Source of the DNA: Nelumbo lutea
Lineage: Eukaryota; Streptophyta; Magnoliopsida; Proteales; Nelumbonaceae
Assembly (NCBI GenBank): GCA_022828595.1
Contig: JAKGHH010000002.1
Span: 73,008,383 to 73,072,382, forward strand
Direction: 5' to 3'
DNA: 64,000 nt
Made by a program: the position numbers and the translations under genes. The first letter of the stretch is position 1. Each line of letters begins with the position of its first letter. The notes under the pieces were generated by a model. It was given only the letters and a program-made list of their open reading frames with translations, made no database searches and was not told where the DNA came from. This document shows positions 42,486 to 54,589 of the stretch, piece after piece.

Positions 42486-45292
42486 GCTAGCCCTTACCGA
42501 TCCTGGCCTCGCTTATGATATATACACATAAGAAACATGTTTTAATAGTTTATGTGAAGTGTGAACTATTTGGATACGTTGAATAAACATTAGAGAATAG
42601 TATAAGAATCAAAAGATGGCTTAAATTAAGAAAACTGATTAATTTCAACAATCAATTTATTATTTTTATACTTTTGTTTCACATTAAGTTGACAAAATTT
42701 GATGAAAATGAATTACAAAGTTAGAACTTAAAGCACATTGTGACTTGACAAGTTTTTATATTATAGTCTTGTATCAAATGTTGGTCTCACCTATTTGGAG
42801 CCTTAGAAAAGTTCAAAACATCTACACTTGATACAAGGCATACCATATAGGTATCTAAAGGTAGGGTATGGACCTGCTACATGGGTCAATAGATTGCAAT
42901 TATAATCATTGCTAAAAGCTTTTAACCGCTAGCATAGGTCAATAGATTGCAATTCAATATTTATCGGAACTTTTTAACAGTTTTTATAGGTTGTCTTGAT
43001 AATCCAATTACATTGGCAATCCAAACTTTGTTTGATCCATGAAACTTTCCCGAAAAATATGGAAAGCCCAAGCATTAGTGATTTTAATATATATTATAAA
43101 TAATTTTCATGCAAGAAAGAACTATAATATGGATTCATCAATAGTATATTAAATTCATAGACCTAAGAATAATTTATGCCAAAAATGATTTTTTCTTAAT
43201 TTTAAAAACAAAAATTAAAGAATAAGTTTTTTCTTTAAAAGACGTGGTGCTAAAAGAGTTTTGACCAATCAAAGCTCCACTATGAATTTTGATGAATACC
43301 ACCTGATTGGTCAATCTCTTTTATGATATTGGTTGATTGGGTATAAGTTTTTTCGGTGTTACAGTTGAACCCTTTATTTTAAATATTCTAAATGATTTTC
43401 ATGATAAATGAGAACCATAAGATGGATCAATCAATGATATATTAGACTCATTGATCTAGAAACAATTTGATATGTCTTGTAATGGATTTTTAGTAGATTG
43501 GAAGCTCAAATATTGTTTGTTGTTAGGATGGCAATTTCTACCCTATCCAATGGGTACCTACCCCAACATGGCAGTTTTTCTTTTTTTTTTTTCGCTTTAA
43601 GGACAGGTTTTGGTTTGGGAATGGGTTTTGGGCTTCTACAACTTGTACATGCATGGGTAGGGTACGGTGTTAAGCTAAACCTAACCTTTCCTGACCCGCA
43701 TATTGTTAGAAAACATATAAACTTTATGCATTAGGCATTGGATTTAATAATATTTTGAATTTTATGTGAAGGATAATTGATAGTTTACATATTTTTTAAA
43801 GGTCTTAATCAAAAGATTGAAAATTTTTTGTTTGTTTTTGTTACTTTACTTATTTGTTGTTTATATCTAACAAGAAATAATAGAAAATTAGATGTAGATT
43901 CTAAACCCAACCACCCCTACCCTTGAATGCAGGAAGGGTAGGGTCAAAGAGGGTTTTGCATTTTCATGTGCAGGGGGAGTTTGAATTTTCAAAATCCAAC
44001 CTGCTATGGGTTTTGGGGCATTTACAGTGGGGAGGTTTAGAGAGGCGGGTAGGGTCTAGAATTTATAGAACTCTCCCCAAACTTACCTTATTTTTATAGT
44101 ATCTACATTTTAGACTCCCATATTGTTGATTGTAATGTTACTAATGTATTCATACAAATTATTAAAATGCATTTATGAGATTTATAAGACTTTCTTATTG
44201 TATCTAAACATATATATCCATATCTTTCTACTCTTATACATGTATATCCAAAGCGCATCCATATCCAAGCTTTCAGACATAATACATGATAATGATATTT
44301 TGAACCTTGGACCTTAGTAGGGCGGATTAGATTCAACCATAACTTTTGGCCTTTTATTTCTTTTTTTTTTTTTTTTTTTATAACAAGGTGAATATTCTTA
44401 GACTCGAACTTCTGTTCTCACGCTTGTCAGCAGGTTGGGTCAGGTCCCAAAGCATCAACCTTAACCCAAACAAAAGTTAAATTGGGTCCATATTTTAAGT
44501 ATAACCTGAATTTCAACCTGACCCAAATCAACCGCTTTTTGTCACATACAGGCTATACCACCCAAATTTGTCACATACAGGCTAGGAGTACAATTAGGGC
44601 GGGTTGAGAATTTGTCAAAATTTGAAATATACCCAACCCAAAATCTCAAGTCCAATACAGTGTAAATTCTTGGTAAAAGACTTCTGTGGGTGTTTATTGA
44701 AAAAACTCTGCCACATCAATGCAACTTAGGAATTGATGTGAAAAGATAGCTTTATGGGGTGTTACTTGAAACATCTAACCAAACAACAAAAAATAATAAA
44801 CGTTTAAGTGATGTTTTTTGATAAAACATTTATTTGAGAAACAACCCATCTATAAATGCCGATGGAATCAAACACATACTTAAAACTTCCTTGAAATTTA
44901 TAATAAATACTAAAGCCCCCTCTTATCCTTAATTACCAAAAAGAAATACTAAAACCTCCACTCTTTTTGAAAAAATCTAAGACCTCCCCTATCAAATTAA
45001 CAGAGTTAAAAGACAAATATACCTTGGACAGAAAGCAAAACCTAATGTAAACACAACCGAGTTTGACTTTTGTAGACTTTTTTTAAGCATAAAGATCCAT
45101 TTACAAGCATATCAAAAGTGAATACCATTTACACAGTATTTCTTTGAGACATGAAAAATTGCAAGAGGCAACAATTCCATGTTTGTAGATTGCAGACGAC
45201 AATTCATATTGGTTTGTAGTGGAAATCTGAACAAGATAAAAGTGTTATATCTGATCTAAATTTGCATCCATTTATTTGTAATCATATGCAGA
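42486..45292. other. Intergenic sequence, no gene seen
   Basis: AT-rich sequence with a degenerate relative of the 46580 MITE at about 43280-43370 (shared ACCACCTGATTGGT and TATAAGTTTTT blocks). A GGGTAGGGT-type repeat patch lies at 43525-44060 and a T-run at 44361-44379. The ORFs of 60-80 codons here have no recognisable motifs. Confidence 0.5.
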
Positions 45293-45598
45293 ATTTGTAC
45301 ATTTACACACACCGACAGTGCAAATTTTGCACCACTTTACTCCTACCTCAATTTTCTCCCTATAAAGTTGGGACTGCATCATCTTGCTTCTTACCTAACT
45401 CCCAAATAAATAATTCTTCTGTTACGTCCATTTGTACATTTTACACGCACTGGTAGTGCAAAATTTGCATTCCAGAAACCAATGCAAATTTTGTTCCACT
45501 TTGTTCCTACCTCAATTCTCTCTCTCTGTTATAAAATTGGGATTGCATCATCTTACTTCTTACCTCACTCCCAAATAAATAATTCTTCTCCTATCTCC
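45293..45598. repeat. Direct duplication, units of 137 and about 169 bp
   Basis: Unit 1 (45293-45429) and unit 2 (45430-about 45598) share ATTTGTACATTTNACAC, TCCTACCTCAATT, GGGAYTGCATCATCTT and CCCAAATAAATAATTCTTCT in the same order. Unit 2 has an extra inner CATTCCAGAAACCAATGCAAA block. It is non-coding. Confidence 0.75.
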
Positions 45599-45738
45599 AT
45601 TATCTACACTCTCTTTCATTTAAGGTGGAGATCAATACTTTTTACAAATAGATAGGGGAAGTCGAATTTAAAGCAAAAGTACACTATGCACTTCCATGCA
45701 TTTACATCCAAAACAAACTGACCTTTAAATTACTCGAT

Positions 45739-46295
45739 TAGAGTGTAAAATGGGCCGTGCTGCCTGTGGCCCGACACAAACTTGGATTGGCCTATCACGA
45801 CAGTTTGCGGGCCATGCTAGGCTCGGCACGACCATGTGGGCCGTGTTGGGCTTGAGATTTTAGGTCCATGGGCCGACACGATCCATATATATTTATATAT
45901 ATTATATATATTTATATATATTTTATATTGTTATAATTATATAGTAATATATAGTATATAATATGTTAATAAAATAAATATTTTTTTAATTTTATTATAC
46001 TAATTTGTTTAACTATTGCATATATAAACAATTTTATACACAAAATTCATATAAAATTAAAATTTTAAGTTTTTTTATCAAATTTTCTAAATAAATAGCT
46101 TTGGCCCGATAAACGGCCTGACCTGGCCAAAGGCTTGGCCCATGGGTCCACATGAGCTCGGGCCATGGGTCGTGCTGGCTTGACCCCCAAAATTTTCACA
46201 GGAGAGAATGGCATGGCCCGTGATGGCCCGTGAGCCAGCACGACACAGCCCACACAAAGTGCGGGCCGCCCAGCATGGCCCACTTTACACCTCTA
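45739..46295. mobile_element. hAT-like MITE, 557 bp
   Basis: Ends TAGAGTGTAAAATGGGCC and (reversed) TAGAGGTGTAAAGTGGGCC form terminal inverted repeats around GGCCCG-rich arms and an AT-rich core. Flanking octamers TACTCGAT and TACCGAAC agree only partly. It has the same build as the MITE inside the gypsy element, but the end sequence differs. Confidence 0.68.
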
Positions 46296-46579
46296 TACCG
46301 AACGTGCCATTTGTTGGAAGTTATTTGTCATTTTGCAATTTGGCTTTATTCCTACTACAATTCATAATAATTACACAAATTGTCAGCAATTTTTCATTTT
46401 ATCTCATATTTAAATAATGTGTTCTTACCATTTCAATAACTAATTATCAATTTCAGATGTTTGCTATAAAGTAATTTTATTAAACTCTAATTAGTTTGCT
46501 TCAATTTTTACTCATCATCATATATAATGTAATTTATTGTCTAGATTTTTTTTTTTATTTCTTTATCAACTACGATGCC

Positions 46580-46664
46580 ATGATACCGGAAAAACTTATA
46601 ACCAATCAGGTGGTTTTTGTCAAAATTCACTGGATTTTGATTGTCATTGATCTTCCGGTATCAT
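46580..46664. mobile_element. Tiny MITE, 85 bp
   Basis: Perfect 12-bp terminal inverted repeats ATGATACCGGAA and TTCCGGTATCAT enclose a short body containing AACTTATAACCAATCAGGTGG. A diverged relative in reverse orientation lies near 43280-43370. Confidence 0.6.
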
Positions 46665-46679
46665 ACCTTATTTAATTTT

Positions 46680-47165
46680 TTTTTTCTGTATTTCTGTTAC
46701 CTCATCCGAGATTTCGGCTGCAAGATCGGTGAAAATGGTTCCGTTGTTTTGCAGCCGAAATTCGGTATTTAACAAGTCGGAATGTCGGATGGCCTGCCAA
46801 AATGACGGAAATTTCGCCCTCAAACTTCGATCGGCTTTGTTCAAGTGGTTGGAAACCAATCCGTGATTTTAGTGTTGGTGTCTGAAATGAAATGGGTTAC
46901 CGGTGTTCGGTGGATTCGACTCTGGTATGGACGCTAGAAATGCGAACTTTCTTGTAAGTGCTATTTTTCCTTGCAAGCTTCTGAATTCTGATCTTATTCT
47001 CTTTGTATATGGGCTAAGAATTGCCATCTGGGTTTTGATCTGGAGTGTTCTCTGTCTTGAAAGTGGCTGATGTACTGATATGGTGGCAGATGGGATCTGG
47101 TTGTGAGAAGAGTGTGAACAGGTTTGTGTGCACTGGAAGCAGAGCATGGAAGGAAGAGACTCGCT
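46680..47165 (+). other. Island of unclear nature with a hairpin and small ORFs
   Basis: This stretch is less AT-rich than its surroundings and not recognisably transposon-derived. It contains an 18-bp inverted repeat (46706-46723 with 46749-46765). A 43-codon + strand ORF spans 46735-46866, and a 63-codon minus-strand frame lies over the same bases. There is also a possible small spliced ORF: ATG at 46928, a donor-like CTTGTAAGTG near 46952, and an acceptor-like GGTGGCAG before ATGGGATCTGG near 47093, both pieces in phase 0. I do not recognise any of these products. It may be a degenerate gene end, a non-coding transcript or chance. Confidence 0.2.
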
Positions 47166-48789
47166 TAATGTAGAGTGAATTTACTGGTTTTGTCAAGAAT
47201 GGGAGGTCCCCTGCTATCTTTTCACTAAATCTTGGGTAATATTATCTTTTTTCCTTTTAGAATTACTTTGTTTTGATTGTTATCAACTTCATTCACTTTG
47301 ATTTGGACTAATACAAGCAACTGTTGTGTAAGAGCTCGAAATTGTTTGGGTATTGAAGTTAGAAAACCACTTTAGAAATAAAATATGCCAATCACCGATG
47401 CTTAAGATCTCAATGATATTTGGAATGCTAAAATGGTTTTGTCCTAAACAAAGTAAAACAACAAGTAGGTGGATTTTTAAAAACTTTTGAAAGACCAATT
47501 GAAGGGGAGAAAAAAAAATCTCAATTCCATGAAAGTGAGATAGAGATTTATAATTTATAATGGTTTTGTAAGAAAAGATGCAGTAGGACATGGAAAAGTG
47601 AAGATTATAGGAGGAACCACTTTGAAAAATAACTTAGCTTCTTATCATTTTCTATGCTCTTCCTGAGAGGAGTTCGGAGAAAAGTTGATGAAGACCAAGT
47701 GCACTGACAATTTCACAAAAGAGAAGTGTGGACCCAGATAGAGAAATATTGATATCACTATGGAGAAACATAAGCGTACTTAGCCTTACTAGAGACCACG
47801 AACTGATATTCAGCTTCTACACTTATGAGAGACAATATATTGTTTCTCTGCACACCAAGAGACAGAATCAAACCCTAAAAAAGTGCAAAAGGGCTGTAGC
47901 CCGTAGTCACATGGACTCTCCTAAAGGATGATATGTCTATGTCAGACACATTGTTGGAGTTTGACACTTAATGGATTCTTGAGGACACTTCTACATAACA
48001 TTTCCTTTTATCTCTTGGCTTATTTGACATAAATGAACAGATAATATACAAGACAAATTGCTATTTTTCATATCAGACTTTACTTAGGCTGCATTTTTTT
48101 GAAGGTGTTTAATGTTAGAGTTCAAAAAATATGAACTATTTTATTATATACTTTTCCATAGATGTTTCTGCAAGTCTACATTTTCTCACCTTGCTGAATA
48201 AGACTCTTGGGCACACACTCGTAAAAAAAAAAAAAGATTCTTGGACGTACATCGGATTCTGATTCCTGTATCCATGTGACACTATGCTGTAGTATTGTGA
48301 TGAATGTAGGGCAGCCAGCCTACTCTGCATCTGAGAAACCATAAAGATGATGACAACTTTGAGGATGAATAAAGAAACCCAAATGCAATGTTCCATGAAC
48401 ATGAAGAAGAATGTGCTTAATAGCTTGAAATTCACCCAATTGCGAGATCATTCATCTTCCGGTAAAGGAAATATTTGGTCATTTCATTGTTAAATATTGT
48501 GCATTCCATAATACTACAATAGAAAGTGATATCAGGAAAGGGGTCCTTTGGAATAGCCATTCCCAACAGTGACCCCAGCCAGCTCTCTGGAGCCTAAAGG
48601 GGGTAGATTAGATACAGAGCTAACATTGAGCACTTTTTACATAAAATGACCACTCTCACTACATTCTCACACCTATCAGCCTGACATTTTACCATCAAAT
48701 TTAGAATAACCAATGTATTTTTTTGGAGCCATAGGAGCAGTAGGGTTTGCAACCATCCATCTGTCTTATTCAATAAATCAAGAGCATGT
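47166..48789. other. Intergenic sequence, no gene seen
   Basis: AT-rich with several A or T runs. The short ORFs (for example 47289-47591 and 48136-48435, minus strand) show no known domain, and I see no element boundaries. Confidence 0.5.
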
Positions 48790-48792
48790 TTA

Positions 48793-48920
48793 GGCTGCAT
48801 TTAGCATTCCTTATTTTAAGGACTTATCTCCTTTTTGCAGTTAAAATGCCCCTATGAACACTGAGTTTTTAACAGAAAAAAGGAGATAAGTCCTTAAAAT
48901 AACGAATGCCAAATGCAGCC
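48793..48920. mobile_element. Tourist-like MITE, 128 bp, foldback
   Basis: The arms GGCTGCATTTAGCATTCC... and, reversed, GGCTGCATTTGGCATTCG... pair over about 45 bp each, including AAGGACTTATCTCCTTTTT with its complement. TTA is duplicated on both sides (48790-48792, 48921-48923). This is a PIF/Harbinger-type foldback MITE with a loop of about 35 bases. Confidence 0.82.
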
Positions 48921-49106
48921 TTAGATTGTGTGAAAGTACTTATTAAAAGAAAGATTGTGTAAAAGTCATTCTAGAAGAAGAACATTATATCTTAATACCA
49001 AGAAAAATACTGCAGAGGTCCTGGGGGACTGAGATCTTTCATGGAAAATCCCTTGCCAAGTTGAATGATGCACCAGGCTTCCTCCATGCATAAAAGCAGT
49101 AACTTA

Positions 49107-49382
49107 GGGCCCGTTTTGCTTGCAGGAATAGGGGTCTGGAATCAGAATTGGAATGACCCATTCCAATTCCAACTGTTTGGTTGGGCGGAATTGGAACCCC
49201 ATTCCCATTCTTGGTAGAATGACATTCCCCTATTTGAGGGAATGGCCATTCTCTCCCCCTCCCTTGGGAATGAAATCCCATTCCAGCTGATTCCAATTCC
49301 CATTCTGATTCTGTCTGAACCAAACAGACTATGGGAATAGACCATTCCAGTTCCGATTCTGACTGTGAGCTAAAAGGACCCC
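49107..49382. mobile_element. MITE with GGGCCCGTTTTG end, 276 bp
   Basis: Left GGGCCCGTTTTGCTTGCAGG and reversed right GGGGTCCTTTTAGCTCACAG ends are imperfect inverted repeats. The flanks are TTA (49104-49106) and TAG, so the duplication is uncertain. The interior is itself rich in inverted GGAATTGGAATGG/CCATTCCAATTCC runs, so the whole can fold. Confidence 0.62.
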
Positions 49383-49641
49383 TAGTTCTCTCAGAGGATT
49401 GGAATACAAAGAGGAGTCAGCACGGCTACAAATAAGCCTCATAATATGAATATTGTCATGAAAGAAACCAAACCAGACCTTCAAAGCACATAAATGATCT
49501 TGAAAATTAGGATACTGGAATCCTAGATATTGTATGGAGATTCATTCTTATAAGACAATGTTTAAAAATGTGGTATAAGGTGAGGTACCAAGGCCGTTTA
49601 ATGTATAAGTCATGGGAAACCTAGTTTTAAGAAAAGCATCG

Positions 49642-49969
49642 AGATGAAAACTAACCAGCAACTATTTCTTCCCTTTAATCAGAAAATACAGCAAAGAAAA
49701 GAAGTATGAGAGCAAGAGAGTAAGAGAAGACAATAGAGGAGAGGAAAAGGAGAAGAAAAGTCAATCATACTCTCTCTCTCCAGCCCTAGTATCTTTTATT
49801 TAAAATAAATTAGGTGTAATTGTAATCACATAAAACACCCTTGATGGTTGGCTGCTTCTAATACTTAAAGAAAAAAAGGTTAATAGGCCCATAACTAAAG
49901 GTCCATTAACATGAAAAAAAAACATAAGACTGAACTAAGCTATGGCCCATCCAGCCCAATATTTCTACA
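49642..49969 (-). repeat. 3' LTR of Copia-3
   Basis: In element sense it starts TGTAGAAATATTGGGC right after the PPT and ends near AGTTTTCATCT, mirroring the Copia-2 LTR ends (TGTAGAGAGAC...CACATCT) and length (328 against about 340 bp). The outer boundary is inferred from that comparison. Confidence 0.68.
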
Positions 49970-49981
49970 ACCCCCTCAAGC
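49970..49981 (-). promoter_or_regulatory. Polypurine tract of Copia-3
   Basis: The minus strand reads GCTTGAGGGGGT next to the LTR start, a copia-type PPT. Confidence 0.75.
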
Positions 49982-50019
49982 TGAGCATAGATGTTAGTCA
50001 TGCCCAGCTTGCTTACGTA

Positions 50020-51834
50020 CTACTGCAATTTAGCTTTAGGAACTCCCTTGGTAAGTACATTGGCTAGTTGCTCTTCAGATGCAATGGAGGGTAGGCAAAC
50101 TTCTCTAGACAGCACACACTCTTTCTCTCTAATGAAGTGCCTTTCCACTTCAATATGCTTCATCCGGTCATGTTGGAAAGGATTATGTGCTATATTAATG
50201 ATCGCCAACATCAGGGGCTTTCATATTCAACACCCATCTCCTCCATCGAAGACCATAACCATAAAAGCTCAAATACACCATGTGTCATGGCTCTATATTC
50301 TGCCTCAGTTGGAGACCTAGCCACCATTGATTGTATTTTTCTCTTCCAAGAAACTAGATTTCCAACAACCATAGTCCAATACCCAAATGTAGACCTCCTA
50401 TCATCAATACATCTTGCCCAATTTGCATCTATATATGATTCCAGTTTCCTGTGACCATACTTTCCAAAGAGGATATCTTTTCTTGGCGTACCCTTCAAGT
50501 AACACAAACTCTCTTTGCTGTAGTCATATGTGTATCTCTAGGGACATGCATAAACTAGCTAATGACACTAACAACATAAGAAATGCTAGCTCCTAGTTGT
50601 GCACAGGTACAACAACTTCCCCAAGCAACCTCTAGAACACTCCCCTATCCTCAAATAACTCTCCATCAGAAGCAGAGAGCTTATGATTTAAATCAATAGG
50701 TGTGGTAACAGGTTTGATCCCCAAGTTTGCCTGTTCCGGTAAGCAACTCAAGCACATACTTGCATTGGGAGATGAAGATGCCATCTTTGGAGCTAGCAAC
50801 TTCAATCCCCAAGAAGTATCTCAATTTTCCCAAATCTTTAATTTCAAATTCAACATTAAGAAAGTGTTTGAGGCTATCAATTTCTTGCATATCGTCACTA
50901 GTAACTACAATGCCATCCACATAGACAGTTAAGAAGGTAACCAGAGCACCTCTCTTCTTTACAAAGAGAGTATGGTATGAATGTGTCTGTGTGTATTCAA
51001 AGTGAAAAGGGCAGCCCTGAACCTCCCAAACCAAGCTCTCAGCAGTTGCTTAAGGCCATAGAGTGACTTCTCCAATTTGCATACCTTACCCTACATTTCT
51101 TTCCCATACATCCTAGGAGGAAGAGACATATACACTTCTTCATGCAACTCCACATTCAAGAAGGCATTCTTTACATCAAACTGATACTGTGGCCAATCAA
51201 AATTAGTTGCCAAAGATAATAAGACTCTTACAAATGTCATCTTAGCAACAGGGGCAAATGTCTCCAAGTAGTTTATCCCATATGTCTGTATATACCCTCT
51301 AGCAACTAAATGATCCTTGTACCATTCAATAGATCCATTTGCATGGTATTTTATACTGTCAACTCATTTGCATCGAACAAGCTCCTTGCTCTCAGGTAAA
51401 TGTCAACTCATTTGCACGGTATTTTATAGTGTCAACTCATTTGCATCAAACAAGCTCCTTTGCCAATCAAAATTAACTGTCAAAGATAACAAGACTCTTA
51501 CAAATGTCATCTTAGCAATAGGGGCAAATGTCTCCAAGTAGTTTATCTCATATGTCTGTATATACCCTTTAGCAACTAAATGATCCTTGTACCATTCAAT
51601 AGATCCATTTGCATGGTATTTTATAGTGCCAACTCATTTGCATCGAACAAGCTCCTTGCCCTTAGGTAAATCAACCACATTCCAAGTAGCATTCTTATGC
51701 AATACCTCTATTTCAATTTTCGTAGACTTAGGGATAGGCTGATATACTGATAAAAAAAAAGTGCCTCTGATAGACTTAGGGATAGGCTGATAAGAAATAA
51801 AGGCTAAGAAGGAATAATATGATGGGAAGAGCAA
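50020..51834 (-). pseudogene. Copia-3 RT and RNase H
   Basis: RT starts near 51700 (HKNATWNVVDLPKGKELVRC). It contains a duplicated inner segment and reaches the palm motif, which reads VYVDGIVVTSDD at about 50885-50930: the second catalytic Asp is Gly. LRYFLGIEVASSKDGIFISQ follows. RNase H is at 50020-50507 (WARCIDDRRSTFGYW, SPTEAEYRAM, QLANVLTKGVPKAKL) with stops between. Inactive by both point mutation and frame breaks. Confidence 0.85.
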
Positions 51835-51891
51835 ACCATAAGAGAGATACTTTGAGAATACAATGTGTAGTGCATTTTCTGTTACCCTTTC

Positions 51892-53475
51892 TTATGGCAA
51901 TGGATATATTAAGGTCAGGGAAAGGCTGCTGGAAAGGTATGGGCTCAATACCTGTTGTCTCTTCAGCAACTTGGAATGTAGGAGGCTCAATTGCAGAAGT
52001 GGAAACAACCTATTCATTCCTAAACCTTTGCTGCTAGTACCACCTTTGAAGGATAGGAGGAGGCACAAATGAAAGAGGACATGGAGGCAATGGTCAAGGA
52101 ACTGGAATGGGATAACTAGGAGATGGCTCAATAGGAGGAGACACACAAGGAGGTGACTCAACAAGAGGCTCAGATGAAGTCTCCCCCTTAGGAGAATGAC
52201 TATAAAAGGGAATGGAGACAAAAAAAAATGCCACTAATAATAGTAACCCTTTTATGTGGAGGCATAATCAAGGAATATATATCTATAAGCCTTTGGTTCA
52301 AATTTGTGTCTTTGTGAGTTAGGGATATGAACGTAGAAAATGCAACCAAAGACATGAAGAGGAAGAGAAAAAAGATCTCTATTTGGAAATGACAGGCTAA
52401 AAGGAGACTTGAAACCCAATACTCTGGATGGCATACGATTGATAAGATAAGTTGCTATAATAGCAGCAGCCCCCCAAAATTTGGTAGGAACATGTGAGGC
52501 AAATAAAATGCTTCTAGGTACTTCAACAATATGACAGTTTTTCTGTTTAGCAAGTCCATTTTTTGTGGAGTGTGTACACAAGGGATTTGGTAAATAGCCC
52601 CAAAAGTATCAAGATAAGAAACAAGACTCTTCTCAAAATATTCCTTTCATTATCCAATTGGAATATCTTGATATGAGTATCAAATTGGGTAAGGAATTTT
52701 TTTTTTGATAATTGAGAATTGAATTCATTAATCAAAAAGAATAAGACTTTACAAGCATCCCTTGGAGAGGCGCGAAATGCAGCCTCTCCTAAACATTATA
52801 GAAGACCAGAAAGAGAGATTACAGAGCTGCCCAAAATAACCCATCCCTAGAGGACCCTTATTTAGCAAGAGTATCAGCCAAAGCATTTGCCAACCTACCC
52901 ACCCATTGGACTCTAAGAGTTATGTGTCTGATTAAGCATTTGACTTTTTTTATGATATCTTTATAACTCCAAACAACTGAATCTGGATTCAACAACCAGC
53001 CCACAATCACCTTAAAGTCCCCTTCAATTAATAATTTCTCTACTCCTAGTTGGTTGGCAATTTGGATTCCTTGTATTACAGCAAATAACTCAACCCTTCA
53101 TGAAATTGTTTCACAATCTTTAGGACTTCATCACATGAACGCATCAAATATATCCAAGTGTCCCAAGAAAAGTCATCAATAAACAAAATAAAGTATTGGT
53201 AACCACCCATGGAAAGTAAATGGTAAGGCTCCCACAAATTAGAGTGCACAAATATGGAAAGGAAAAGTAGATCTTTTATTACTCAAAGGATAAGTGTTTC
53301 TACAATGCTTTGAAAACTCACATAGCTCACAATACAAACTTGACATGCCAACTTCTCTAAAAAATTCTAGAAATAAATGACTCAAATCTGAAAAATACAA
53401 ATTACCTAGCCGAAAATGGCATAACATAACATGACTGATGGACTCTGAAGAGGAAAATCCAAAAGCAACCTTCAA
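51892..53475 (-). pseudogene. Copia-3 integrase, interrupted by a LINE fragment
   Basis: The pre-integrase zinc region (MLCHFRLGNLYFSDLSHLF, about 53370-53430) is followed by IVKQFHE (about 53110), then the LINE insertion. Integrase then continues as FLTQFDTHIKIFQLDNE (about 52640-52690), NGLAKQKNCHIVEVPRS (about 52510-52560) and FGCIFYVHIPNSQRHKFEPK. The Asp of the QSDN block is retained within QLDNE, and the Glu of the VERKN block is Lys or Gln here, indicating decay. Confidence 0.8.
52697..53096 (-). mobile_element. 5'-truncated LINE fragment (RNase H end) in Copia-3
   Basis: The minus strand encodes ELFAVIQGIQIANQLGVEKL, LLIEGDFKVIVGWL and LRVQWVGRLANALADTLAK. This is the C-terminal RNase H of a plant L1-type LINE, closely similar in wording to the LINE at 25.4-25.9 kb. 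A 3' UTR follows and a T-run at 52697-52706 is the reversed poly(A) tail. I could not identify a clean target duplication. Confidence 0.82.
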
Positions 53476-53543
53476 GGGTTGTCATTGGCATTGCTCAGGA
53501 ACATCAAGCAGGTATATTCCATTCACCTCATGGGCACTCCCAA

Positions 53544-54530
53544 TCACCTTCCAAGATTGCAAATCCTAAAAAAAATGCAATAAGAAGGGAAAAAGGTTAT
53601 ACAACAGTTTAACGATTTAGTCAGGCTACTTACAGACAAAAGGTTGGTGTGGAGTTTAAGGGCATGAAGGACAGAGGTAAGGGTGAGGGAATTTGTGGTC
53701 TTGATGTCTCCCTTGCTAGAAATAAGAGCAAGAGAGCCATCGGCTAGGATTATTTTGTTAAGACCAAAAATTAAGTTATAGGAATTAAATAAGGTAGAAA
53801 TAGTAGTTATATGATTAGAAGCTCTAGAATCTAGAATCCAAGGAATTCTACAATTACCTAAGGTAGTTGCATGGTTGGCAGTAACACATATACCCCAATG
53901 TGCAAAAGTAGTGGAAGTTGAATTACTTGAACGATTAGAAGCTGATGCAACTGTGCTCTCAAGGTGATTAATCATCCTCCCATACTTTCAAATTCGGCCT
54001 TCACTTCTGCCAACAGTTCAATAATAATCTTTTCATTAGAACCCTTGTCACTATCTGGAACCATGGCTGCATTAGTGTTCCTGGTCTTTCCATTTCCATC
54101 TTTCTTATTGTTATTAGCATTCTTGAACTGAGTCAGCAAAAGTTTTGGGTGTAAGTTCTAGCAAGTATCTGTTGTATGTTTTGGTTTTTTGCAATACTCA
54201 CATATAGCATCCTTCCTTCCCTAATATCCCTTAGGTTTCACCCCTACATTAGCAAAGTAGTTGACTAGAAATACCCCTTGAACCTATACTTTCCTTCTAC
54301 TTTCTTCACTACTCACAATGGAATAAGCTCGAGAGAGGGTTACATCATCCTTTGCCAATAGATTTTGTCTAGTAATGTCATATTCTGGATTCAGCCTTGT
54401 AGAAATTCAAATGCTCTATTTCTTTCTACAAGTTTTCTATATGTTTCAGCATCCTTTTTACTCTCCCAAACAATTACCTCCATCAAATCAATGTCTTGTC
54501 ACAACTTATTTTTTATCAATGACAAATAGC
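53544..54530 (-). pseudogene. Copia-3 gag (partial) and protease
   Basis: The protease frame 53544-53975 contains RIPWILDSRASNHITT, with Gly of DSGAS replaced by Arg. Upstream, a CCHC finger (CEYCKKPKHTTDTC) is visible at about 54165-54210. A broken capsid-like segment (QDIDLMEVIVWESKKDAETY) at about 54440-54510 runs into the truncation point. Confidence 0.8.
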
Positions 54531-54589
54531 TTTCATTAGCAAATAGAACTTAAGTATAAGATTTTTTTTTTCATTAGCAAATAGAGTTC

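Larger units (their letters stand above)
49642..54547 (-). mobile_element. Copia-3: 5'-truncated copia of the Copia-2 family
   Basis: In minus sense it runs from gag (about 54530) through protease, integrase, RT and RNase H to a PPT and a 3' LTR (49642-49969). The 5' LTR and gag start are missing; the break at about 54547 joins directly to Copia-4. Protein blocks closely parallel Copia-2 (INHLEST, SITFFP-like, TKGVPKAKL). A LINE fragment (52697-53096) is inserted in integrase and a segment of RT is tandemly duplicated (51192-51670). Confidence 0.85.

Noticed and set aside
45293..45598. CRISPR-like array
   Set aside because: Only two long direct copies with no regular short repeat/spacer pattern, in a plant nuclear context.
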